Part shown: piece by piece, positions 22,862 to 34,900 of the stretch
Numbering within the stretch: the first letter of the stretch is position 1
Layout of the letters: every line of letters begins with the position of its first letter
NCBI GenBank assembly: GCA_950295325.1
Contig: OX485809.1
Coordinates: forward strand, 3,660,001-3,724,000
Source of the DNA: Polytrichum commune
Taxonomy: Eukaryota > Streptophyta > Polytrichopsida > Polytrichales > Polytrichaceae
Length of the DNA: 64,000 nt
Direction of reading: 5' to 3'
Translations under genes and position numbers: made by a program
Notes under the pieces: model-generated
Seen by the model: the letters and a program-made list of their open reading frames with translations, nothing else
Told to the model about the DNA's origin: nothing
The model's database searches: none

Positions 22862-25786
22862 ATGCCTCCTGCTGGGTTTCAAGAATCTGTGACCCATGAG
22901 GTACAAACCCCGCCCGAGGGGCATTTCTCAAGTGTGGATCTAGAATGGATTAAGAGCCTACAAACTGGTGAAGGGCATTACAGGGAGGTTGATATTGCAC
23001 ACATACCTACCAACCGGGTGGAGGATTTCATCTCAGGAGAGTCTGTAAATATTGAAGGGGGTACTCACTTTGTTAAACTTATGCCACAGAGGCATGACCT
23101 GGGATCCCTCCTAGAGCCATATATCGACAGCTATGTCACGTTTTCAAAGTAAGATCCTACCTTCCATTAATTTGCGATTCTACGTTTTCAATCCTATTGA
23201 AGGTGTTTTGTCAGTCTATTTTAGCTTCCCTGTGACTGATTAAAGAAATCTGGAACCTATTTGTCTGTTTCTGTCCACTGCCTTTCTCTAATTTTGAAGC
23301 TGTTTCCTCTGGTTTGAATAGGTACATGTGTGTATATGGACCTGAAGATTGGCGCATTGACAGTCCTATGCCACGTGCACCTCAGCCTTTGGTGGAAGCA
23401 GGGAAAAAGGGGAGACGCAAACGAGCTGATATTGGCGAGAGTGTCAAACACGGATGTCTGTGTAGCTTTGGACTGAAGCAGCTCTATGCTACTCCAAATG
23501 TGACTGAAATAATTTATTATCAGAAAGAACACACAGATGCTCGTGGGATCCCATGCCATGGTGAATCTCTTGCTAATCTCCAATGCACTTTAAACATGGT
23601 TGTTGTACATCGTTCTGCTACTTGATCGAGCATTTTTAAACCAGTCTACATGTGAAATCAATTTGAAAAGGGCTGTATATGTCCAAATTGTGTCATGCAT
23701 GAACCTCGTCTGCACCAGTAATTTTCCTGATTTAGAGGAAATTTGGAAGTACTTTTTAGCAAATTGTATATCCGAAGGTCTTATATCCGAACCTGTATCA
23801 AAGATCAGGTTTGCACAGGATTGTTAAATAATGTTATATTGAGTGTACCATTCCAGATATTTCTGAAATGTGCAACTGTACTTTTAGGTCTATATAGGAA
23901 TTTAAGCATTTTATACACAGGAAACTCCAACTTGCCTTCATTCTTGGGTGACAATCTTCAATGCAAATGCTCTCTAAAATCTACTCTGGTTAAGAGCCAG
24001 GTTAATGTCGGAGTCATTTATTTATGCGGATAAGTACTTATTGAAAGGAGGGATCTTTCTAAATTTGGGTATAATTGTTACAGATATCCCAAGAATCTGG
24101 CAGCTTTCACAAGAGCAGCTTGTCGTTTTCAAGGTATGTTCAAAGACACAATATGTTTCCTCACTTTGACTGGATGGTCTTTCTTTACATGACAATATTT
24201 GGAGGTTTAGGTGGTCTTCCTAATATGGAGTAATTTCCATGTGGCTCACTACTAAAAAATTCACAATTCTCTCCATCCTTGTTTTGTATCTTCTCTTTGG
24301 ACGAGAAAGTGGTAGTTGTGTTGTTGGGAGGAATAATTGTTCCCTTCCTTTGTGTGCTGAGAAATGTACTCATTATGAAGCTTATATTTTGGAACAGAAC
24401 TTAATAGATTTCAGAGACAAGATTGCAAATGAGAAGGCCCGCAAGGGGGTGACTAATGAGCTGCTCTTCAGAGTTGGTGAGTACTTCTGCAACCCTGTGC
24501 CTCCTACTAATCAGAGCTCTTTCCGCTGAAGATTGAAATTTACATTTGCCAACTGTGTCAAAAGTGAAACTTGAATCTGAACATCTGCCACATTTGGTCA
24601 TCTGACTGTGCGTGATACAGCGGAGAAGATGCCGGACAATGTGACCAAATTACTTGACCTTTTAACGGAGCAAGAAAAGGAGTTAGTAGTGGGATGCAAC
24701 GTAATGGTTTTCATGGATGTCATTAAGAACTCGCGATGTAATTCCTTGGTGGGTACACAACAAATGATGAAATCAGCGCATGGACCTGACTTACCTGGCA
24801 TCGACCCTTTGCACTTGGCTCAGAAAATGGTTTTCAACGACAATGCGGTCAGGCAAGCAAGTAGTCTATTTCTGTCACATGGGCAGCCTGATGGTCCTGT
24901 AAAAGATTCTGTGCATCACATGAGCTTAAGACAGTCTTCTGAAATATTTGGTTCTCATGATGTCTCGGAGGGAGAGAGAGCACCAGAAGCAGATACAGAG
25001 CAAATTCTCCCCAAGGATATAAACTTACAGAATGAAGAATCAGCAACACCATATGTGGAGTATCAACCTGCGATTCAAATTACTGCTGCACCACTTACAC
25101 TACTACCAGTTCCGTTAGTTCCATTCCAAGTCATGTTCAACCCTATGATTTTTGCCCCTCTTGCAGCAAGGTCACCGACATTTCCACCCGTGACAAATTT
25201 TGAGTATCTAGATGCCTCCTCGAGCACACCTGCACCACCAGTCCCCTCTGGTGCATCCCAGCTCCAGTACTGTCAGCAGCCAGATTCACTTCAAGCGGGG
25301 AACTTGGGACCACCAGAAGTGGTTTCTGAAAAAACTCAGCAACCTATGAAGAAAAGGGCCAGGAGAAAAGGGCGAGATTTGGAGCCAGAAAGTGCCAGTC
25401 CCTCAGAACCACCTACCCTGCCTAAAACTCCAATGTCCATTCTTGACGCCTTGTGTATGTATAACTTTAAACCGAGTTCACGGCCAAAGTCACAAGCTTC
25501 CGTTTTAGACGCTCTTGATGCCTTATACTTCTATAATATCAAGCCATGTCTACGTCCGAATGAGTCTACCGTCTTGTTAGTACCATACTCAATGTGTACA
25601 GCAACGTCTCGACATCCAGTTCCAGTGTCGGCCATGGCTGGGTGGAGGCAGCACATGAAGGACCCAACGTTGCTTGTACCTGTGCTAATACCTGCAGGGT
25701 ACCAACCAGTGTATATCCCTCCAGGGAGTGTGTTAAGCGAGCCGGAAGTGCAGGCAGCATCCGTACATGCAAATATGGCAGTCTGA
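22862..25786 (+). CDS. Unrecognised plant protein, 606 residues, CxC-H-CH motif and basic patches
   Basis: Five exons join in phase: 22862-23148, 23322-23560, 24084-24133, 24398-24476, 24621-25786 (TGA). The ATG lies two bases after an acceptor-like AACACAG, so a non-coding leader exon upstream is likely. I do not recognise the family. Visible features: a basic patch KKGRRKR (124-130); a conserved-looking block with Cys141, Cys143, His166, Cys174 and His175 (C-x1-C-x22-H-x7-C-H), which could bind zinc and recalls transposase-derived DNA-binding folds only in outline; a second nuclear-type basic cluster KKRARRKGR near 461; a Pro/Ala-rich C-terminal half; and a tandem motif SILDALCMYNFKP / SVLDALDALYFYNIKP near 488-525. 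No membrane segment or signal peptide. A nuclear role is inferred only from the basic patches. A poly(A) signal AATAAA at 26450 would give a ~660-nt 3' UTR. Confidence 0.72.
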
Positions 25787-26449
25787 CAACAATCTGAGTG
25801 GAGGTGAAAGCAGCAACAATCTCTTGCTCCCCGGAGGACATAGGAGCTAACATTTTGTGGTTTGTTTCCTTTGTATGGAGACACAACCTTTCTCTAGGAG
25901 TTCACAGTTCTTAAATCAGCTCTTTGACAACTAACAATCTAGTGACATCATTTGAGTCAGTATGCTGGGTAAGTAGACCTCAGTACATGCCCTTTGACTG
26001 ACGTTGACGGGGGAGATTGCACCAGTTGAAGTGGACAATGGATGATGGACTTACATTATTGAAGACTTCAAACAGCTAGGTGAACATTCAACTTGAATCC
26101 CTGTTTGATGCATCATCTCTTTTTTGTGTGCCATGCCATGTCTCTGCCATGTTCTATTTATTGCAGCTTCCTACTAATCACGAGGGATGAAATGAATGGG
26201 CTAGGGTTTTAGGGTTTGGAAATTACCTCTGCTTTGATTTCAGGATGGTAAGTGGTATTACTCCTCATGGGGCTATTTTGGAGTAATGAGGTTTTTGCTG
26301 GTCTCATTTTATGTAATTGCCAGTCTGGGTACAAATTATGAAGTGTTGCAAGACTAACAGCAGATTCTCTAAGGCAGCAAAGAGTAGTTCTTCAGTCTTT
26401 GTGAGAGAAGAGGTTCACTGAAGTACGTGTCATGTTTCAATCCATCAGC

Positions 26450-26455
26450 AATAAA
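26450..26455 (+). terminator. Candidate poly(A) signal
   Basis: AATAAA, about 660 bases after the stop codon at 25786; the first canonical hexamer I noted in the 3' flank. Confidence 0.4.
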
Positions 26456-26469
26456 ATTAGATCTCTGGA

Positions 26470-28880
26470 GGCAGGTTTTATAGCCCCTTTCTTCTGGGAG
26501 AGAGATTCTTACCTCTTTGGAGATGGAGGCTTTGAATTTTCCAGTGCTAGCAGACGTGTCACCTCCTGGATTGATGCCTCAAGTTTTTGGATGCAAGTAT
26601 TCTAGCAGTTCAAAGATCTGTCCATCCTTTATCCCTTTCCAGCAAGCGTGACATCCTGTTCTGTCTAAATTAAATTGGCCATTCCCTTACCAGCACTTTA
26701 AAAATAAACATCTCATCTAACCAGATCCAATGTTACTCTACATAGGTATTGGCAGTTCATCAGAAGTCATTGCTGATGCCTATGAGACATCCCAGTAGCA
26801 ACTGCACTGAAACAATTGATGCCTGAATTTCTAACTCTTTTCAGACCTGACAACTAGGGACTCCATTGGTTGATGATCATTCCTAGTAGAATAATTAACC
26901 TCATTTACTGAACTGTTTATTTTTTAACAGCATTAAGGAGGAGCCTACATCAACACTCAAATTAGATACCTGCATGTTTTAGGTACAAAATAAAATTGTC
27001 ACCCACATTAATTTCGTAGAAAAAAAATTAATGTGGACCACGCTAATTTTCTACTAGAAATTTTAGCGTGCTTTGAAAAACAATGCGTCTATGTTGATAC
27101 TTGCTCTAGAAAATTACTATGGCCCAATTTAGTGTAGTAATGAGAAGAGTTGAAGGTGTGTAGGTATGCGGGCCTATAATGGACATTTCCAACTCCACAT
27201 ACAATTTTGGCTTTTGGATGGGTTGGCGAATTGTCTCATCTAGTTAGCAATTGTGAAATATGAAATTGTCATTCCAAGTGTCAAAAGTAGAATTGAGATG
27301 CAAAAGTTATAAGAGCTCAAAGTGGAACACTCTTTTGCCTCAGCCGATCACAAAGCTTCTCCCAATTGTGTCCACTACTTCTTGAGATAGAAAGACACCT
27401 TATTGTGACCTCTTATGTCTTTGTATCTCAATTATAATTCTAGACATTGAAATAGCAAATCGAGACTTTGATCTGCAAGTGCTAACGTGGATGAGACAAT
27501 TCCTCATTTGATTCAACATCCATAGTTGTTTGGAGTTGGTAAGTGCCACATTTATTTAGTTTCCATCCAAGACATTGTTTTCTACTCACCGTTACAACCT
27601 ACCACAGGCCACTCATGTTTCAAGAAATAAAATCAATACATCATCAATTTGGATTCCAAAACATCTAGGTAGACAAATAATTTGCAACCCAGAAGATTTG
27701 GGGTTTAGGGTTCTCCTAATTGTAAAAGTTTTAGAGTACTACAAACTTGGTGTTGTGACCATCTTGATGCTTGTCGAAGTTTCATGCAAGTTTACACAAC
27801 CTCTGCAGCTTCTAGGGTAACCTCCCCACTCTGTGGTGTTTTCTTTTCCATTCTTTTCAAAATCTCTTCGAGTGCAAGTTGACACCTGAACAAATTTATT
27901 AAACAATTGAATGATCAAGACCTGAAATGCACAATTTTACAATAAGTGCACCAAATATTGTATTTAGTACCATGGTATTTTATGTCACTGTGGTAAGTTT
28001 TCTAATAAATAAATTTACAAGTACTGCCATCCCAGCTTTTGGTTCATCCAAATGCTATTTATTCAAAATAAAAACAAATGATCTGTAATGAAATATTGTC
28101 ATGGGTAAATGAGAATAATTGCAACATTGTCAATCTGGAATACCCAAATTTATTTTACAAGGAGTGACATATAATGTTAGGTTTACATTTCGTGTTGGTG
28201 ACACTACATAGGCGGTTTACAATATTACACTCCTTATGAAGCATAGACTTTTGAGAGTTGTGTGAAGTTGTACTAGTACATAGTCTGGGGGAAAGAGTAA
28301 TATGGAAACAATTAGTGTGTACTACACTAATTGTCTAGTTAGGATGGAAATAATGTGGGGGCCAAGACCTTGGGCCTTCCCCCTAAGACTTCCAACCAAC
28401 ACCTTGGGTATTAGTTTAAGAAAAAGGAAAGTAGCGTAGAATAAAATAGCCATCTACATCAATTTCCTGGAGAAACAATTAATGTGGGCTCCACTGATTT
28501 TACAATCGAGATTTGGTGTGTGTTGAAAATTATTGTGGGTTTTAGACAGTTAGTGTGACTGATCACCAATAGGTTTATCTAGTGTAGTTCATGTTTCAAG
28601 TGAAGTGAAAACAATGAACCAATGAGAAATACCCATGGCTGTCATACGGAGGGTTTAAGATCACTCCTTGAAGCTTTATTCTTAAAGTGCTCAAAGTAGG
28701 AATAGATCATTTATCATAAGCATTATATATGTCAAATAATTGACATCATGATTTGAACTTGTGAAATGACCTGGATTCCAATACATACCATGAATATGTT
28801 ATCATTCTATTCACATGTGACTTCATTCTCACTTCCTATGGGTTCAACATCTGATAGACCGTTAAAAAAAAAAATGCATT
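26470..28880. other. Intergenic between convergent genes
   Basis: No gene recognised. Holds two adjacent short palindromes at 27002-27070 and scattered relatives of an ATTAATGTGGGCC-type repeat also seen near 1.43, 28.48 and 58.95 kb. Confidence 0.35.
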
Positions 28881-28944
28881 TTTTCAACACATCGTCTCGT
28901 GTCCCGTCAAAAACACAAAAGTTAAGAAAGAAAGAGTGAAATAC

Positions 28945-31900
28945 CTCCACGGCGAATGATCCATAAACATGTCGGGTGAGATCACAAAATCCCGGAACTT
29001 CTTTCGGTCCTTCAAAACGGCGTGATGCCGCGCTTGCTTCTCCTCCCCAATGACCCAAAACCGGTACAAGGATTGCCACCATGACTGGTTGTTGATGGGT
29101 GCCGCTTCCTTCACCATGTGGATCACCAGCCCAGGCACAAACATCTCCTCGGGCCATAGAGTTTGTAAGTCACAGTCGGAGCCGTAACCGCTGATTTCAT
29201 TTGCAACCTCTTTTGGTATACCGTTGGGTAATAGGTCCAGATCAGTCATGCCACCTGGGTGCTGAGTTGAATGCTCTGCCACAGTGGATGCTGAGCTGGA
29301 CGTCTCTGCCTGTGGTGAGGGTCTCCCTTCATCATCTTCGCTTCGATTCATCTCCTTCCCTGCAGTGTCATCACCACAAAGCGCTGACCCGATGAGATCT
29401 TGCTGATGCGTCACGTCCTCGATGGACATGAGCATGTGGAATATAGACCGTAGAGTGCACAAGTTTCGTGAGGTGGTCAACACTACCCCTGATATTCTAC
29501 ACGTGTCGCCTTGCCATGGATGTAGCAAGGCGTCCTCGTGTATCTACCTCATCGTTCCCGTGGGTCGGTACTACCACAAGGATGTCTCACTACAGCCCAT
29601 TGTAAGGCTCACCAAGCGATTTTGCTGATGTGTTTACTTCTGATCGGATGCGAGGAGGTGGAACATTTGAGTTTTCTTTATCTTAACATTTATGGGTTAC
29701 TTGGTAGAGGGTGTCCACTATTAAAAACAAAGTTGTAGGTTAGCTTAGACTACGAGACTTATGAAAATGCTACACTAAACATCTGATTAGGTGTTGACCC
29801 ACACTATTTATCATCTACCCACATTAATTGTCTTGCCATTGCTGAGAACCCACATCAACCCAGGGTGTCACAGCCTCACTTGGTGCTACATGGCAAGTCA
29901 CAATGACCACTCTAATCAACAAACAAGTGTTGTGCCACACTAGAACAGATGTTTAGTGTAGTGGAAGAAAATGAAGATGTCATTGTGACTTACTACGATG
30001 GCGCTGCGCATGCTCCCTTACCGGGTTATCAGAACTTCCAGCACTTTCACCTTGCAAAGAGTCATTCCTGAGGATTTCGGATTGTTGGGCTCCGGAAAAT
30101 TGAGGTTGAATGTCGATCAGAGAGGTGGTTTCGCCGGAGTCATTAAAAAAGTTTCGGGCAAGCTTTGGGAGAAGTGCAGAGGGAGTGTTGACATCTGCAT
30201 CCACTGCTTGCAGTGCTGCTGCTCTTAGCCTCATCAGAGCTGCAACTGAAAGGCGTGATGAAAACTCGTCATTATATATCACACTGCACAACCCAAGCAC
30301 ACAAACAACTTCTGTGAAATACTGGATTGCACATGGTCTTGACCAACGTGGATACAACATGTGACAATTTTCTTTTAGAATATAGTTATTTTGTGTTGAA
30401 CTAAATAACACCCTACTGTAGTCAAGACCCAAAAGAATTGCCTTAATAGAGCTCCATCCTCATGTCAGATCCTTGATGTACCTTCAAAGTCTACATTTTT
30501 AGGGAACTTATGGCTTTGTCCACTTGCACAGATGTTGGGAGATCTTTTGACCAAGGGGAGTTAACCGGCGTTCTGACAGAAAATGAGCTGTGGTACATAA
30601 TATGGTCCTATTTAACGTTTCAAGATAATAATCATAAAAATGGTAGAAAAATTCAGGGTACTGGAACATTCTCATAATATTCTATGAATATGTGCATTAC
30701 TTCATAGCCCCCTAAAACTTCTTAGTCAAGGTGGTTCATATCACTACAAGAGAGAGACCCCTCTCCCTCCTCCCCCCCCGCGGCTCTGATGCAAAGCAAA
30801 ATGAAAATGGTCTAAAACGTGAGCTAGGGATTAGGGTTTTACCTTGTTACGAAACTTGCGCATGCGTCTGCAGTAACTGCATCCACACAAGGAAGGACTC
30901 CATATGCATACACATGTAGCTCGGGATATCGTCTGTATAGCTGCCAACAACAGCAATAATGTTGTTGTGAATTATCACGTGGGTTCGCCCTTGTAGTTTT
31001 GCAATTTAGCGCCCACAATGCACACGATCTTATAGTGACAATAAGATGGAACAAAAACAAAGACTAGACCTTCTTTTTCATAAATAGATATGACATTAAC
31101 AAGTATAAACGTTTGATCTCTATTGAGGTAACTGCTTCTAGTCAACCTTTTTGAAAGGTAGAAGAAATAAGCAAATAACAATCTTTTTACAAGCACTAGA
31201 TTTGGGTATGGATGAAACCCCCGGTTGAAAAATTGAATATTCAAGTAGGAGAGTTAAGAAAGATTTGTTGTACCCGTAGTGCCGTAAGTGCAGCAATGGA
31301 ACCGCCAAGAGAATGACCGACAAATCGTAGTTTATACCCTTCACACTCCCCTCCAGGGCCAAGAAGTTCGGTCAAGAGCCCAGTTTTTCTTTTCCCTAAT
31401 AGGGTGGCCTCACAATCTAATATCACCACAAAACCACAAAAAATCTTTTCAGCCTCCAAAGCCATGTTTTGCTCACAATTCCAGTCTGCTGAAGTTCATT
31501 TTAATACTCAAATTATCAACTACTTTTGGGTTCAAACAGGACTTGCTTTGGTTAAAAATCACTACAAAATTATCATGATGCTTAGTTCTTTGAGTTGGCC
31601 TCACAAATAAGCTTGCCTCCATATCTCTATTGGATCAAACCATTCGAAGTCTGTGACATGATTTGTAGGTTTTGTGCACTCAGGGGCACTTTGCACTAAG
31701 AGCTTGATGGCCTTGTCATTGAAGTCTAAAATCTCTCATTGGTGGAATACCAAGACCGTCCCACTTCACTTTACACTATAGAGGTTGAGGGCCTATGAGA
31801 CCAAAGAAGTTTGAATGGATGAAAGAGCTACATGGAATCCTACATGGCATGAAATTGATAATGTTTCATGGTTTACCGATTTTGCCTCAGACCTACCCCT

Positions 31901-34900
31901 TTTAGGTGGGTCAAACACAACACCGGAGGCCATGACACTTCCAAATCTCACGACCCTTGATTTAGTATAACTTCTTGTGTAGGAGGGCCCACATGAATAG
32001 GATGTCACAAATTGAGAGCCCGGGTGTGTACGTCTTTATTAAACTACACTTGAAGGCCCGTGACCACACAAAGTTCAATTCTGAATTTTCATGCTACAGC
32101 CTTTGGATGAGCTTCAAAAGCCCTCATAATTTCATGGTAGCAGCCCTTGGCCATGGCGTAAAGTGGCCCAAAGTTTTAAACAAATACAGAAATTGAAGTT
32201 TAGGTGACCGTGCATTGCTTGATTCACAAACAAAGACTACTTTCACCAAAAACATATACCTCCAAGTTCTTTGTCCGTTGGGCAATCACAAATAGCTTGT
32301 TCATCACTATCATCTTCAGCCAAATTGTCTAGCTGCTTTGAAAGCTCGCGGGCAGCTTGGATAACACCAACATGACCGTAGTGTGGCATTGTCTCTTCTA
32401 CTTGCTTCTTGACTCGATCCGGAATGCCATCCCCTCTAGAATCATCATCACAATCATTAGAGAGCATTACAACTAGTTACAAAAGCAATGGATTCTCCAG
32501 TTAGCCTTAACGAACAAAAATAAATTGCTCTTTGTTCAAATTCAAACACGACCTCCAAGCATGCACCACAACATTTGTTTTTATATTATACGCAAAACAA
32601 CCATTAGAAATTCAAAGAGGGATCAACTCCCGATGAAAGTCCCATTCAGATACAGGATAATTCTATTGTATAATAAACCAGTGTGTGGTAATTGTATATA
32701 GGGGCATCACATGACTGGCGCAATTGTGAAATTAGGATTAGTGATGAAGCTTAAACCTACCTTGGAAATTGTGCCGAACCTCCTATCAGAGGACGTTAAA
32801 TTGTTCACAATCACAAAATTTGCTCAAACTCAAGCATATCACAAAAACATGCGACAGTTTAAAGGGTTGCCACCCAACCTGGATAACTAAAGGGTCAGGA
32901 AATAATTGGAAATAAATACTGGGCCATGACATTATTTTCTTCATTGATTTATACTTACTCGATCAATCCATGAAGGTCAGATTTTGAAAGCTCGCACTCT
33001 CGGCTTAATCCATCTGTAAGCAGATCCTCGGGAGTCTCAGTACCACGAATTGCAACCAACACAGTGTGAGATTCGTGTAAAACTACCACAAAGTACACGG
33101 GTTCCCGCTTTGTCTGCAAAAATAAAAATAAAATTTTGTCACTTCGAAATTGGTCACCCTTCAGCCACGGACCCAGGTCTACGTCTGGGATGCAAAGATA
33201 CCAGTTCAAATGCAAGCTACATTGATTGTGGTAAACAATGTGGGCAAATGCATAGTGTGATTTACCTTGGGGAACTTTTTCGTGTGGCCCATACAAGACT
33301 TTGAATGGTATAAGAACAAAAATACCATCAAATATCCAAACCCTATTAGTATCATAAACTGTAAAGTGCTCATTATGGATACTCATATAGCATCAAAAAC
33401 AGACCATACCTGTCCAACATTGGTGTACACCATCACGCAAGAAAATAGTGTGCAGCCTCACTTACACATGTCATACCCTTGTGATAATACTCACCCATTA
33501 TTCTCTTAGATTTTAAGTCTTGTAAATGCACACTATTTTCAATCCAATAAATATTATAACTTACAAAGCGGACCGTTGATGTTGAATATTATGGGTTGGC
33601 GTCTAGTGTGTACCTACAGTACTATTCTCCATGTTTTTTTCCCGTGTGCAATTAAGCTCACTAGTGTTGCCCACACTATTTACCATAATCAGTGTAATTC
33701 TAGGAAAATGGACAGTACCTGTGTAACGCTACCTTTACGGAGCGCATCAGGAGCCACTTTTGCACGCTGCAAAAACGCGGCCGCATGGCCTCTCCACCAA
33801 TTATCACCTTCTAGCTTTGGCCGGCTGAGATTACACATGCATCAAATGGGATGAAGAACAAAAAGTTAGTAGAAGGAAACACACCAAAGCAGAAGCAAAA
33901 TTCATTCAAAAAATCCCACAAAATGAATATTGTACTCCAAAACATCTTTTGATAGATTCCTACATGTGGAGGAGGAACCAGATTTTTGGTTTAGAAGCAA
34001 CCAGACCGGCTAGTTTTCATACTTTTTTGATCCCATTTGTGCAAAAATGATGGGATTGACAATGTAAAAGGGAAATACCAAGTATTACCTATTACGATTC
34101 CAGAAGGTGAGGATGCCCTGACGGCGCAGCCAATAACAGGGAAATGTGATTGGGTGATTACCAATGTCCAAGAGAAACCCCTATTCAAAATTTCCACCAC
34201 TGAATCAGTCTAGAGGAATCTTTAGACTAAAATTTTGATGTTCTTTGCTCCTAGATAGATTAGCAAATGGTTTTTCCTGGTATACCCCAAATTCGACCAG
34301 ATTTTAGATCTTTCAAGCGTGGTTTTTTCAGACCTCATTGCATCTCAAGTTGATGGGACTTAAATGTTCAAATTTCTGATTAGCCCACTTCTCCTGGCAT
34401 TTGAAACATGATATTAGTACGAGATGGTTAGCAAATCCAAATTGGGGTTGTAGGCACTTTCCTCGTAGTTTGTGGAGCTCATATGATATCAAATTCATTA
34501 TCAAAGTGAAGATTCTTGTGCTCATTAAATGGTCATACAGATCCCCCCAATTGTATTAACTATTGAGCCTAAAATAGTTATCATATTTTGAGCATGTAGT
34601 CCAATCACTTTTAAACACATGATGCCTTTTTGCTATTTGTTGTTGGAGCCCCACCAAATCACATACCACTCAAATCTAGGTGTTCGGTTAAAATCTATAA
34701 CCGAATTAGGCGCGTCCACCTTAGGTCTTCTTTGTTCATTATCCTATGGAAGTATTACAAGTGCTAATACACATTAACCCTTAATGGACTAGGGGGGTGT
34801 ATTTACACATAATACATGACAATTTGTACAAACTCCAAACAAGTATTGAATTGATATTTATTTATTTGGCCTATAATATCGGATTCATATTTAGCAAAAC

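Noticed and set aside
28807-29157. Minus-strand frame ending GLSDVEPIGSENEV as the true lipase C-terminus
   Set aside because: It is out of phase with the exon that carries the catalytic His and no acceptor joins it; kept only as an open question in findings.
29201-29738. Plus-strand frames over 29.2-29.7 kb
   Set aside because: Shadows of lipase exon 29488-28945 and its flanking intron on the minus strand.
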